64,000 bases of DNA from Marthasterias glacialis. Taxonomy: Eukaryota > Echinodermata > Asteroidea > Forcipulatida > Asteriidae. This document shows positions 9,688-24,600 of the stretch, piece after piece; position 1 is the first letter of the stretch, and each line of letters opens with the position of its first letter. The notes under the pieces were generated by a model, which saw nothing but the letters and a program-made list of their open reading frames with translations, had not been told where the DNA came from and made no database searches. Location: NCBI GenBank assembly GCA_911728455.2, contig OU452233.1, positions 12,024,167-12,088,166 on the forward strand, in the 5' to 3' direction. The position numbers were made by a program, and so were the translations under genes.

Positions 9688-12600
9688 GTAAGTTCCATTA
9701 TCACTTTGTGCCACATAACTTTGAAATCTTCAGTAAAGATGAAATGGCTTTTTTTTTAAGTCACTTTTTTAGACAGGTAAAACCTGTGTTTATGATTCAA
9801 AGAGAAGTTTGCACTGTGCCCTAATTATAAGGGGGAGAATTTGCTGCATGCAATTCACTTAATATAAAGGTGATTGTAAAACTGTACTTGTATACTGTAA
9901 AATCTTAAAGATTTCTTAATCATCCCTCAAGTTGTTTCACAATGAAACTTTGTGGGTTGATTTGATTTGAGCAAAAGGTCAAAATAGCAACAAATGATGT
10001 ATATTTTGGGGTTTTTACTTTGGCAGCGATGAGTGGCTTCTGAGTCCTGAGGGGATACAAATTAATCCAAAGGCTTAGTGGGCAAGAATTTGAAACCATG
10101 ACCCTCATTTTATAGGAAATGTCTTTACCAGTACTGCAATGAATGTCCCTGGTACTCAGGCCTAATCAAATCCTGTATGATAGATCGATTGCGCGACCAA
10201 TGTTTACATGTGGTCATGTGACCTTTTGTGGGTACTTACTACATCATCTCAGCTGATGGCAAAATACGTGTAAAGACTACATGCTGTGACACAGAGTGAG
10301 TACAAAAACAGTCAGTTTTCCTTTTGTTAAGTAATAAATAAGTTAATTAGCCCTTTTTTTAAAGTAGTAAAATATAATTTACCAGAATTCTACTACAAGA
10401 GAGGTTTCTTTTTAGTTACGCACTACCGGCGACGGATGGCGATGTAGCAATCTGCCTGTGATTTTGTTTGTATTGTAAATCACTGTAATATAAGTAAAGA
10501 GTGTTGGAAAAGTGAGTATTTATACTTAGCCTTGCGGAATTTTTAATGATAATGGACAAAGTAATCACACAGTTATGGAAAGCCTTTTCTTTTGGATGAT
10601 TTCAGCTCTACAATTGTGTTGAAAAATGTGTGATCGCGATTGTTCTTGTGTGCGAGCAGCCATCTTGTTTCAATATACTGTGGGGCCTGATGAGTCCAGT
10701 GAATGGAATCTACTGGAATAAGTCATTATTCAGGCTGAATCATTCAACAACCTAGGAAAATGGTTTGTTAACTATGGTTTGTTGGCATTTTTCTTAATCT
10801 CTCTTAATGTGTCTTTTTTCAGAAATGCCTCATCACTGTATTGTGTATGGATGCCAGAATACATCAGATGATCACCCAGAGTTGTCATTTCACTCAATTC
10901 CCGTTCAAAAAACCCTTCTTCTCAGTAAATGATTCAACAGAATAAATAGGGACAGAAAACATATTTCATTGACCATCTTTTCCAAAGTATGTTCCAGTTG
11001 TTTTAGGAGAAATGATTTCACCGGCATTGGTTCTCAGAGATTGTGTCTAAAGAACGACGCAGTTCCTTCAAAATTTTCATGCACAGAACTAGCTCTAGGA
11101 GAAACAGACTCTTCATCTGAAGATGAAAGACCTAGAGTCAGAATGCTAACAGAATGGCAAGAGGATGACAGTGAAGACACTGACACTGCCTCGGAGGGAG
11201 ATGGTGATCTTCTTGATCCTTAAGACCCAGAGTCTAAGGTTTCTCAGAAAACGCAATATTCTGTTTGTAGACGCAGAGGGCTTGCCATGCAAACATGTTT
11301 TTTCAGTCAACCATCTATGCTCAAAGTGCAGGATTTTGCGGAAGGAAAAAGAAGTTTTTATGCACTTCACAGGATTTTCATCGTTTGAGAGGTTTAAAGA
11401 ACTCTTTTAATTTTTTTAACCAACTATGGAGCACAGTGACATTATTTACTAGGGAACAAGGAAAAACACTGAACACAGAAGAAATGCTAAGTGAGGGTGT
11501 GAATGTGAACAGTTCTGATTCTTATTCTGATGAAGATGATGAATGCATTTTTGACAGGAACTACAGATTTAAGGTTTGCGATGAACTCTTACCTTAATGA
11601 AATTGCGCACTGGAGCTTCAAATACTGACCTTGCTGAGCGGTTCAACACAGATAAAGGCACCATATCAAGGATACTTATAACTTGGTTAAATTACCTCTA
11701 CGTGACCCTTGGGTCATTAAACATATGGTCACACTGGGACATTAATTTAAAAAAACTCTCCCAAGAAATTTTGTGAGAAGTATCCAAACTCCATTATGGT
11801 TATTGATGCAACAGAACTAATTGTACTAGTTCCAAGTTCTCTAAAAAAACAGAGTGAATGTTTCAGCCATTACAAGCGACACACAACACTGAAGTGTTTG
11901 ATTGGAGTTGATCCAATTGGGGGGATCATGTTCGTTACTCAGCTGTACGAGGGTTCAATTTGTGATAAGGTATTAGTCAGAAGAAGTGGTTTCTTAATTA
12001 AAAGTTCTAGAATGGAAAAAAAAATGTGGAGAGATCAAAGAAGGAGATGCAGTGATGGCTGACAAAGGCTTCACAATTAATGAAAAACTTGAAGAGGTGG
12101 AACTCAAACTAAATGCAGTAGATCAAGATGATTGAAGTTGTAAGCATCATACCTGTCCTGTAGCTTTTTAGGAACAGCCAACAGTTTGTAATTTTAGTAT
12201 TTGTTACCAATATGTCATGAATTCCAAGAGTTTAAACAACAATGATGTCTAACAACCATAAATTAGTAATGTGTACACCATTTGAAGTGTTTATTGAAAA
12301 CTTGCAGGTCCATGGTATACATGCAGAAAAATATATTATTGAAAGGTCTGTAACATAACTTTTAAAAGAAATTCTTAAACTGCACTTTTAGCTCCCATTC
12401 GATCCTGCTATGCTTGTTTTGTAAATTACTAAAGGATGTTTTCGCCATGAGTTGTATACATGTACTAAATGTATTTGCATATTTACAAATAAAAGCATGA
12501 TGCTATCCAGGAATCAAAAGCATCAATGTGACAGTTATTTTGGCATTATCATTTGCCAAAAACTTTACGTGCATCTTTGTTGATGTGATTGTTTTTCTTT

Positions 12601-15600
12601 TTGTTTTATGTTATTGAAAGTGGGCCAATGACTAAAAATTACATGCATACTCCAAAGTATTTTTGTAGGATAATTTGGGGTTCATGATTTTTTTGGAGCC
12701 GAAAGAGCAGTGTAAACAAAAGTTCTTGTTATACCATGGTATTAGATGGTGAATCTTTATTGGTCGAGAACCAATCACGTGACATAATACAAAATTTCAT
12801 GTCTTCCCAAAAAAGTGATGTTGTCGGGGTCCATTACCTAGATCGACCACAGACAATTAATTTCATCATCCCCATTGATATGTATATTGAAGTTAGCAAT
12901 ACACCCGAGAAAGAGGTAGGTCATGTCGCCCGCGTCCATTACCTAAATCGTTCTCAGAACATTATTTCATCGTCCCCATCGATCTGTACAACCAGATTAG
13001 CGGTACTACCTGAGAAAAAGGTTACTATGCAACCACTGGTACTATGCATGCTACTGTACTTTTGATATAATGCCTGCGATAGGGACAAGTTGATACAATT
13101 TGGTTGATAAAAAATTTGTAATCGATCGCCTGCTGCCGCCATCTCCGCACTTTTGTTGAATTGAATATTGTCGTCTGTAAACTACTGTATGTCGGTAAAA
13201 GGGCCTTTTTAACAATCCTGCAATCTAATACCATATGGTAACAAAACAATTGTTGTTTTGGACATTCTTGGGGGCCGATGGCAGCCTCGGCTTCACCTCG
13301 GGTGCCATCTGCCCCCTCGGGTGTCCAAAACAGCATGGACCACGTCACAGTAGACAACAATTGTATAATGTACATGTATTGCAAACCATTTGTTTATGTT
13401 GCACTTCAGGCTTCAAAACGTCATCACTTACCAAGAGGATAACATCAACTTTCATAAAATAAACAATAAAGGGCTGCCAAAACATTTTCCGCTCAATTAA
13501 GAGCAGTAGAGAGTGCTCAAAATTTAATGATGTAGGTTTATGAACACAAAATTACTGGGGTTTTTTGTCATCAAATGTCAGCTCCGTTAATATTTTGGTG
13601 TTTTCTGATTTCGGGGTGACCACTGTTTTCTTTGGCAAGTCTGTGGGGGGGGGGGGGTGTCTTGATTTTGTATAGTTTCAGTGCTGATGTGTCGTGGCCG
13701 AGCGGTTTAGTGCACCCGACTCGGTTCTGGTGGTCAAGTCATCTGGGTCTGGGTTCGAGGCCCGGTCATGATTCTTGTGTCCTTGAACGAGATGCTTTAC
13801 TATAATTGCTTCTCTTCACCCAGGGGTATAAATGGGTACCTGCGAGGGTAGAGGTTGATACTGTGTTTGAAATAGCCTTCGGAGCGCCACGGCAGCTCAG
13901 GGCTGTATACTCCCCAGGGAGCTGAGAAAGATTACAGGAATGTTATTAGCCCAATGACCAGGGCACTAATGTAAAGCGTATTGAGACGTTATTGTGAAAT
14001 GCGCTATGTAATAACTAGTTTTTAGTATTATTATTATTATGTTGCTGTGCGACTCTATTCCAGTTATGAGCTCGCACAACAGCACACTCATGTGATAACT
14101 AAAATAGAAAAATAGCAAATCACACATCATAGGCTCTTTAAGTAAGGAACGGACTTGAAATAAAAATCATTTAACTTTACCAACAGTAAATTTCATCAAA
14201 GTCAACATTTATTATTGCCATAGAGTCAGACAAGTAGACAACAAAGTCACACCAAGGCAATCCACTTAACGCTAACTGTCCTTGAATTTGTTCGAACCCC
14301 TAAAACAATTTGACAAATGAAATGCTTTGCAGTATACTGACTATTATTGTACGATCATCATTTTTAGCAATTGTGTTGGCTTATGAATCACCTTCTGATA
14401 CAATTTCAAGTTTGTATTGTTTGTTATGATAAATTGTGGTTAACATTGTTGCTGACATGCATAATTCCATGATTATACAGGGAAGGTATGCATGGCTTCA
14501 TCAACAGACCCTGTTAAAGCACCTTGTGACAGTAGTCTGTCCAGCAGACTCCTTCCAAATGGAACGGTAGAAGACAACAATGTTGGTGCAGGAGCAGTGT
14601 CAAAGGAAAGGTGGCGACCTGTGCTGATATTCATACCACTTCGACTTGGGCTAAATGAGATCAACGCAGTGTATATAGAACGCCTGAAGAGATGCTTTAC
14701 TCTCAGTCAATCTCTTGGTGTAATTGGAGGAAAGCCTAATCATGCACATTATTTTATAGGCTTTGTTGGTGAGTATTGACACTAAATAAATTAAACATTC
14801 ATGTTTCAACTGACATAAAATCTTCAAGTTTCCAAAACAATGGCCTTCAAAGTAATAGCAGGATACTAAAATTCTTTAATGTATCTAATTTCTCAAAAAT
14901 AAACTAACAAAGATATTTAATCACAATCATGCCAAATCTGAAGAGAACCGTATTTAATGTGTTTTTTATTACACAGGTGATGAGCTTGTTTATCTAGATC
15001 CCCATACAACCCAACCATCAATGAGTACTGACAAGTGGGGTTTCCTACAAGATGAAGGATATCATTGTGAACATGCGTGCCGTATGAACATACACAACTT
15101 AGATCCTTCTATTGCATTGGTACATATATGCAAGTTTGTTTTGTCTAATCTCTTTTTATTTTGACTTGAAGATATCTATAGTAAATTTGTATTTTTGTAT
15201 ATTTATGTACATACATACATATGTAAATGTACATGTACCTGTAAATAGCAGTACTCAAAGGAGGTTTATAGAAGCTTATTAAACAGGTTTTAAAATGTTT
15301 CTTTAGGTTTGTTTGTGTTTAAAAACTTCAAATTGACTCAGACATGATGAAAATAAATGCAATGAAGTGGTTTGTGTACATTGTATAATTGCAGACTGCC
15401 TCTTACATCTACTTCTCAGAAGATATTAACCAATATTATTGTTTTTATTATTAGGTGTTTGGGCAATAGCCCGAACAACTAATTGTTTTTGTTCGTTTTT
15501 TTAGGTGTTAGGGCAATGGCCCAAACAACTATTGTTTTTGTTGTTTTTTGGGCTGTGTTTTTTTTTAGTTCTTTTCTTTTCCGAATGAAACTTGTTCGCA

Positions 15601-18600
15601 AGAAAACACATAGTTTCAAAGCTTGTATCAACTTGAAACTTCACATGTATTAAGACCATAGCTTCAAAATGTATGAGAAGATGTGACGTCATGACGGCGT
15701 CATCAGGGTTAAAGGTACAGTGGCTTAAAACTTTAAAATTGCTTGTTTTGAAAACCCTCCATAATGAAAATGCAAAAAGATATGGCAATAATTATTTCAT
15801 AATCGTATAGTAAAACAACAGCTTGAAATCTTTGTTTGTGTAGATGACCTCGCCCGAGGTCACTTTCCGGTTGAAACCAGAAGTTTCTAGGTTTAAAAAC
15901 AATATCTCATAAACCACACGTTCAATTGTCACGTAACTTTGCAGTATTATTAAGGTTTACATATGCAACATCGGTGCAAAGTATAAAATTGGTCACGTGA
16001 ATTATGGCACGAAAACTGTATTATGCAACTTATTTTTGACAAACTTTAGCGGTTAAGTTATTTTGAAAGCCTTCGTCTTGAAAACCCAAGCAGCTGTTTC
16101 AATAATCTTTTCACCATTATACAGTACAGTAACACCATAACAACTTTGTGTGTGTAAGTGACCTTATTCGAGGTCATTTTTCCTTACAAATATCTCAGAA
16201 ACTGCAAGTCAAAATGTTACATAATTTGATAGGTCTTATAATGATCGTTACACATGATGAAATTTATTTGTTGATTGTTAATACTTGGAAAGATATTGCC
16301 GTTTCTTTTGGAGTAACGTGTTGAAGTCTTCCCGGAACTTAAAGGCTATTTCTATGTAGTCATGTACAAACGTATACAGTCCCAGTTGGCATTGCGCCAA
16401 CTTCCCTCATGAGTCTATTTTCTGCAACACATGGCTTGTACAAACAACGGCCGTTTTATCACTTATGCTGCTGATGCCACCAAACAGCTGTAGATACAAT
16501 GCGATCTGTACACATGGAATTTCAACACTCTTTGGATATACTAGCGGGATGCCACGCTATGTATTATGTATGTAGAGATCAGTATTAGAATGAATGCAAC
16601 ACATAAGGAAATTCATTTGTTGAATTTTTAAATGTAATTACCGTAATTTTGGGCCTATAAGCCGCCCGGCCCATTAGCCGCAGCACCCAAGAATGTACAA
16701 AACAAGATTTAGGTGTCGGCCCATAAGCCGCAATACCCCATAAGCCGCAGCAGGTTCACCGCACTCACAGAGAAGTGCTGGTACTTCACACACAGAGGGG
16801 GCCACGTATCTGCGGTCAGTGTCTGGCTCGCTGGTTAATGAACAATGAAAAGCCTAGAAAGCAAGTACGTCCATCTCTTTTTCTTTTCAACCAATAAAAA
16901 GCAAGTCGGCCTGTCTCTTTTTTTTCTTTCTGAAGTATACTTAATAGGAATACTAGCGCCGATAGCACAGGCACCCCTTCTGACGGTTTTCCCCCGAACT
17001 TCCCCATGGAAACTGGAGGGCCAGTTCCTATGCAATGGATGGAACCATTCCTGTTCGTATTATCCTCCGCTACTGACAGTGAAATTAGAGACGTTGAAAT
17101 CATGTCGTTAAAAAAGTTTTGTTATTAAGGAATAGACTTTTAGTTCAATAAGTGTATTTCTACATTTAAAACAGACCGCGATTGCCGATTACAGCGACAG
17201 CGAGGACAGCTATTTCGAGGGCTTTGATGTCCAGGCGGAGGCAGCCACACCAGCCAAATAAACCCACCAGCTCTTTTCAGAGCTACCAAATCTTCCAAAA
17301 AGAGATGAAACGTGACTACGTCTCTTTCCCGTCCCAAATATGTAATAAAATAAACACCCTGCCTCCACAAGGAATAAAGAATTTCACAGAATGAAATATT
17401 TTGACAAAAGAAATACATGATTGTTTAGTATAGAGAAGTTTTTTAAATATGTCTATGCCTGCGCATTTTCCAGCCCAAATATATAAATATTCTGCCCCAA
17501 CTAAAATATCCCGACAAAAGAAATATTACAATCCTCGGACTGAAGAAGTTTCCTAAATAGGTTTAGGCCTACGCCCGGTAGAACAATATTTGTTGACAAA
17601 GGAAAGGAATAATTCCCCAGAATAGCATTTTTCGTCAAATCTAAAATAATGTTTCTTAAACAGGTCTAGGCCTATGCCCGGAAACATGTAATAAATACCC
17701 ATCCCCAATAATCAAGAAGGATTACAGAACTCAACAACGTTAATCTTTGGAATAAGTCTTCTGTGAAAGGAGACCACTAAAAAAGCCACCAGCTAACCTC
17801 TGTCGTGAGTGACAAACTTTAAAGAAATGCAACATCAAATAAGGTCCGCCTACATAGAGGACAATACAAGGATTTGTCATTCAATTGGTTGATCGGCCTC
17901 TTGTTGCTGTTAATTCAACCAATAGGCTGCCTGCTCATGGGTGTGCATTGCGTCCCGCACGGAACAGGTCTTTGTAGTCACAAAGCGCTGACAATAATAC
18001 GTATCATTTTGTTTGCTGCGCTTGTTGCTTATTCATGGGTGAACAGTGCAGGTGTTTGGTAAACGTTGACTAAACGTTTTCAAACGCCCTCTTTGTTAAT
18101 CTTATAAAATCCCTCCTAAGACTACCTCTCGTCCCTCGTGCTAGGCTGGAGACTATGTATAGTGATTGGGCCCCAGTCTCCTAAACTTGAGATGTGCGTT
18201 TTCTGCAGCTCTAGCTCGGTCGGCTTAGCATGTCTTGGTTGGATCATTATTCCTTCCTCCATGGTTGAATATCAACGACATTCGTTACAACTAAACTACA
18301 GCCTTGATGTTTTGTGGTTAGTTTTGTTTCTCACATTGCAAATTTTCTTGTCACGCTAAAATAATTTGCTTGTCACTTGGTATGCTGAAATAATTTGCTT
18401 GTCACGCTGAAATAATTTGCTTAAAATTTATACACTGGTTTTTGGCCGTTACTGACTGGTCGGCGTATAAGCCACCTGGCCCATAAGCCACATGGAACTT
18501 TTTGAGGGCGAAAAACAACCACCAAGCCGCGGCTTATAGGCCGAAAATTACAGTAGATTATAAATTGTAGATGCTGAGAAAGTTGTGATGTCATGTTGAC

Positions 18601-21600
18601 GTCACTAGGTTTCGAACTTCAAAATTTTTAAGTATTAAATTTATAAATCTTTGAAAATGAATATCAAATCAATCACAAGGGACTTTTGGTGGCTTTTTGC
18701 GGGATAATATTTTGGTAATATAGGTCTTTATTTTTCGTGGTGTGAATGATCTCACGTGACCTCTACTTCCAGTCAAAACTGGAAATGCCTTGTAATTTGA
18801 AAGAAGCAACTTTTTTGAAGTTGTCAATGTTTTAGTCCATCAAAGGTCTGCTTTTAAAAAATATGACTGGTGAAGTCATAAAATTCGAGAGTGTCCCCTA
18901 GTGGCAGGTTAAATACAGTTCAAAGTACGCTTTTACTTGATGTCTGTGATGAAGGTTATGGTAACCATTTTAAAGTTAGTATAAATAATGACCTTCATGC
19001 AGACAACACACGTGAAGTTATACATGTATGACGTCATCAAATGTCACGTGGTATTACATTAAAGGTGCACTTTTTGAAGTCTTTTACCTACCAAACTACA
19101 TCTTTGGATGACTTGAAACTTGGTATGTTGTTAGACAATGGACTTTATTGTAAATTTGTGGAGTGACGTCATAATGATGTCATCTTAATAATAATAATAC
19201 CGGGCATTTAAATACGCTCTACTTTGTAAACAAAATCACAGCGCTTACAATATAATGAAAAAGTACCGTATAGAATTACTAATACAATAATTATTTATGA
19301 ACAGATAAGTCTTAAGCAATTTGATTATAATTTGATTATAATCTTATAATTTTTTAAATTTATGAACACTTATTAAATATCTTGAGAATGAAACCAGCTA
19401 CAATCACAATTTGTCTTGCACCAGGTTTGGAAGGTCACCAATTCATAAAGTATGGAGTGACGTCATCGTGACCTCATAACCTGTCTTGTTGCATCACCAA
19501 AATAGGGTTTTAAAAATTCTATTTTGTTACGAATTTCACCCTGATCTTGCTGCTATACCATTTATATATCACTCTTTTGAGTCCCAATTGGTAATAGGTA
19601 TAGCAAAAATTATTAATGATCTGGAAAGTATTCATGTGGCTTCATTTTAGAGTTTACTACCAAAAGCCATGAAAATGCAGTTTTGTGATCTTACTTTTGC
19701 CAATTTAACATGAATTTTGATTTCGAATCGTTGCATCGTGTTTTTGTCATGGATGTCATCATTTGCTCAAATATTCCAAACACTTTGTGTTTGTTGCAAC
19801 CAACAAACACACGAGCTCCAGTTATAATTATCATTGCTTTTATTATTATTGTTGTTGCTGTTTTTGTTGTTGTTATGTTGTTGCTGTGGCTGCTGTCGCC
19901 GCTGCTGCTGCTGTTGCTGCATGATATATCACAGCATGCAAAAGAAAGATCTTATTTTCCTTTGTGCCGGTAACTCCTCAAGTCGGGCTACATCCCGTAG
20001 CCTTAGATCTCGAGGGTCTTCTGCAGGATCCTAGTGCTGCCTTCTGTAGCAGATTTACCCTCACAGTTGTACCTATTTGATCTAGATGTTTTTCAAGTGC
20101 CTTCAGAATGATGCCAAGTGCTCCGACCACAAGGACTACTTTAATTTTCACCTGCCAAATCTTACGAAGTTCCAAGGTCAAGTTATGGTACTTCTGGATC
20201 TTTTCCATCTCCTTAGAAGCTACCCTTATATCACCCGGCACAGTTATATCGATGAGATTTCACATCTTCTTCATCTTATCTAAAACCACAACATTTCGAC
20301 GTCAATGTTCTATAACATGATCAGTCTGAGTGTTAAAGTCCCAGAGGATCTTGACTTGGTCGGTCTCTAAAACTTTCTCTTGAACATGGTTGTACCACTT
20401 GGCATCCACTTGAACACCATACTTTTAAACAGATCCCAGTGAATCACCTTGGCCAACTTGTCATGTCTTCCTTTGTACTCTGTCTGGGCCATCATACTGC
20501 ATTCACTGACAATATGAAATACAGTCTCTTCTACCTTATTACACATTCTACACATAGGAGAGACGGTTGCTTTCTTGATCCTCGCCCTCATTACATTTGT
20601 CCTTAGAGACTGATCTTGCACCCTCGGTTTTCTTCCTCAGTTTTACAGTCGTAAACCAAATCCAGCATTTGCAGCTCGCTACTTCTGTACATCTCAAGAA
20701 ACGGCCATGAAGTGGCTTGTTTCTCCAATTTTGGTGTCTTTCCTTTTCCGTTCCTGCTTGTACTTTCGCACAATTTTCAACAAGATAGAGCCTGTTGACA
20801 TTTGCCTGGGATGTAACATGCCATGCAGGGTATTGCAGTGTCATCAGTTATATAGTCCTCCTGTTAGTGACATCTAGGTCTTCCTTAGTCTACTCAACAA
20901 TACCTGCACTGTACCTCATCAAAGACGTCTAGTTAGCTATGTTGTAAGCTATGCTGTAACAAACAGCATAGAAATAGTCACTCTAATTCAGAGTTGTAGT
21001 GGTTCTGTATGTTTCAGTGGAGTTTCAGTACGTTCTTATTGTGTTTAGAAGAATGAAGGACAACGTTTTTAACCACCCCTTCTTTTAAGAACAACTATAA
21101 TAGACCGATTGCGTGACCAATGTTTACATGTCATCACATGACCTATTGTGTGTATACATCATCTGAGCTGATGGCAAACTACGCGCAAATACATGCCATG
21201 ACCGACAGAGTCAAACCAAAATTCGGCTTTTGGTAATAATAACGCAGTTACTAAGCCATTTTATTAAAGTTGTATATTGTGACATTGATATTAATCAGAT
21301 TACTGTTTCATAAACTACAAGTATTCTACTACAAAAGAGGTTTACTTTGACTTATGCACTACCGGTGTCAGACGACTATGTACAACCTGCCTTTTGGTAA
21401 TGTAGGCCTAAATCACTGTAAAAAGGGTAAAGAACGTTGGAAAAGTGAGCATTTATACCTAGCCTTGCGAAATTTCAAATAGGCAAAGGAATCACACGGT
21501 TTTGGAAAGCAATTTTATTGGATGATTCAGCTTCAAAACTTTGAAAATCTTGTGTTGAAAAGTGTGTGAGTCACGGTCGTCTTGCCCAAACAACATGCCG

Positions 21601-24600
21601 TCGTGCACTAGTGTAGTACACATCGTGCACATTTATACTTTACTTGTACAAATTCCGAAACTTGCTGGAACTGTCCTTATTGGCTTTATTCAGCCACTCG
21701 AAGGTCTCTGGTACAAACTCTGGAATTTTTTTCACTTATTTCGAGAAAGAAAAGCCTCAATGGAATAAACAAATGTGGCAATTATCATGTACTGTACCAC
21801 ACTTTCCTATGGAGTACATCGTGTCTGTTTACATTTAATACCAACAAGAGCTCACGTGACGCGGGTCGCGCAATCGGTCTATTAAATTAGAGAGTTTTCC
21901 AATGGTGTATTTCAAACCTTACTAAACTGATGACAGAGTGTTTTGTTTTGTAGGGCTACTATTGCCAAGATGAGGCTGACTTCCAGGCCTGGTGTAGGGA
22001 TATCCAACAGGTAATTCTCATTCAATTATTAGATATTTTAACTGACAGTATCCCTAGCACTATTATATTTGTGTGGAATTTAGCCTAAATTTCCAAGACT
22101 AGTTCCAGACCAAACAAGTTTTCTTGGAAAAACTTTTGTGAAAGTTAGACCTACAGCTTCCTTTTTGAGGGCATATATATCCTACAAGAAAAATTGCATC
22201 GTGTATTTCCCAAGGGAGTGGTTTATCACCCACTTAGAAATTAGTCAATGCCATTACACTTACAAATTGGACAGTTTCTGATTTTGACAAAGTTTAATTA
22301 AAGACCCGGTAGCCTTTGAACAAGATAGACATCAAGATCAAGAAGTTAAGGTGGGAGTCTAAACCTCAATACATAATGTTTAAATTACATTGGTATTAAT
22401 TTAAAAAAAGAAAAGAAAATATTAACTGCATGTATTTGCAACTAACAGTCGTTAGTTTGTTTTGTCTGCATCCCATCACATTTTGGCCCTGGCATGGAAA
22501 ATATTAATTAACTCTTTCCCCCCAAACAAATGCACCCATCCCCCTAAAAAATGTTTTAAATGATCATATAGACAATGTTGATGTCAAGTAATTTCAGCTG
22601 AGTACCAAGTACTGTCGAGATGTACTTGAGTACAAGTACCTTTGGCCATTGAGTACAAGTAAAAGTACAATTATCTGAGGATTGGGTATTCTGATGTAGC
22701 CAAGTACTTAGTCCAACGGCCAAGTACTGAGTACTTTAAAATTTAAAAAGAAATAAACTTCAAAATGAAGTATAACACATTTTTCAGTATTTTTCTTTTA
22801 TAATATAATAATGGCATTGACCAATTTCTGAGTGGGTGATTTATCCTTAAAAAATGGATTCGTCAAAGATACCTCAAACTTTACTTATTTTTCACAGAGC
22901 TATGTCCTTTTATTCATGGCATATCATTGTTGCATGACACTAACCGCTTTTTGACATTACAGTCTGGCCTCATTTTTTAAACAAAGTAACTTGGAATTTG
23001 GTTCCGTTTTGAAGCATTTCTTATGAGCAATGTTCTGCATGTGCTTCAGTCATACAGACCAATGTTAGACATAACTTATTGTGGAATACAAAACTGCTTG
23101 ATATATTGTAGCTCTTTGAAATCCTTTGTTTGTCAGGATTCTGTAAAACAAAGAATTTCAAGAAGCTATCCTTTTAACGTTAAAACTTAACTTAATTCAG
23201 TTAGCTACGTGAACATCGATCCAATTTGGCAGAAAGTTCCTGCATAATTCTACACAATTTTGCTGATAATTCTTCCCAATGTAGGCTTTAATGAAAACAT
23301 TTTATGCATGTGAAAGACCATTTCCATCTAACAATTTTGTCCAGGTGACAAGGATTATATGAGTAAAGAGTTTTAGGCTACATTGACTGAGAGCATATTC
23401 AATTTGAAAAAGGGAAGTATACTCTAGCCAGACAAGGAAAATCTGTGACAAATCAATAGCTTCTAAAAAGAGGCTGCCTAAACTATTGAAATGTTCACAA
23501 GTTCGGTGGAGTGTGTGCTTATTGCAAACTAGAAGATTAAAATGAAATAACCTTTCTGAAAAAGCAATTATGCATTTAATATCGAATTCTTAACATGTTT
23601 GCGTACACAAAAACATATGGAATCCTGTTGAAGCATAAACCATTTCCAGTTACTTCATTTCCACAAGACCACCTAATCTCATGAAATTTTAATAAGTAAT
23701 AGTTGGATATGTGTTTATTGCAAGAGTACTGAAATGAATTACTCTCTGAGTATTATCCCTTTAATATTAAATTCTTAATGTTATTGCTTTTACAACTACA
23801 GGTAATTAAAGAACAAGATATGAGTCCCATGTTTGAGTTGACAGAAGAGCGACCATCACACTGGCCACCCTTCGACCCTGGTCATTCCAGTATGGAACCT
23901 AGTTTCGGTATGTTTTTTATTTTTGTATGTAATTGTTAAAACTTAAGTTGATCTTTATCCCTCATCACCCTGCAAAGTGATTAGTTTTGGATGTCACCAG
24001 TGCTCTTAATTTTTAAATCTTTATAAGAACATTTCTTTATTAAAAACACTTGGCATATTTGCAACAAGTTCAGCTAGCACACTCAAATGTTTGTCTCAAC
24101 CTCAAAGACATTCTCTATGGTAAATTTTGGTTTCTTCAATTTTTACCGCCATGATGTTTTATTGAAATAACAGAATTTTGTACTGAAAAATGTTGATTCA
24201 GTTCAGTGGGTGTTGTATATCACACCAGGTGTTAACCACTTTGTGCCAGGATTTCTTAAACTTGTCCGAGCTCAGAGGCAGGATTATTTTTTGGAATTCC
24301 ACGAATTTTTTTTTTATTTTTTTATTTTTTAGGGGGAATATTGTTGTCACAATGAAACCATGACTTAAAGAAGTAAAGACAACAAATGTTCTCATAAAAT
24401 GTTTCGAGAATTGTTTTTTGTCTTTTGAGAAAATGTGGCACGATCATGCTGTCTGATGCTACGTTTCATCCACACAAAGAAAAATGATTCCGGCAATTCC
24501 ATGAAAATCCTGTCAGGCTGGAGGGGAAAAAATAAAAAAATCCCGGTGGCAACTGGGTAATTGCTTGAACAAAATAAGTTGCTCTTTGACTGAAAATAAT

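Larger units (their letters stand above)
9688..14480 (+). other. ATG4 intron with nested transposons
   Basis: 9688-10179 has no recognised element. Then follow a THAP/DDE transposon relic (10180 to about 12160), unassigned AT-rich DNA (12161-12726), a small element with inverted ends (12727-13247), a partial palindromic-MITE arm (13388-13440), a 10-base G run near 13648, and a tRNA SINE (13688-14041). 14042-14480 shows nothing. Confidence 0.7.

Noticed and set aside
13688..13770. Possible functional tRNA-Ser/Leu gene
   Set aside because: Mismatched acceptor and anticodon arms, and a SINE body and tail follow, so it is a SINE head rather than a tRNA gene.
16845..17111. 88-codon ORF inside the pogo-like element and its antisense partner
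   Set aside because: Neither strand shows transposase motifs; probably chance.
19710..19973. ORF rich in Ile/Val/Leu
   Set aside because: Translation of ATT/GTT/GCT triplet simple sequence.
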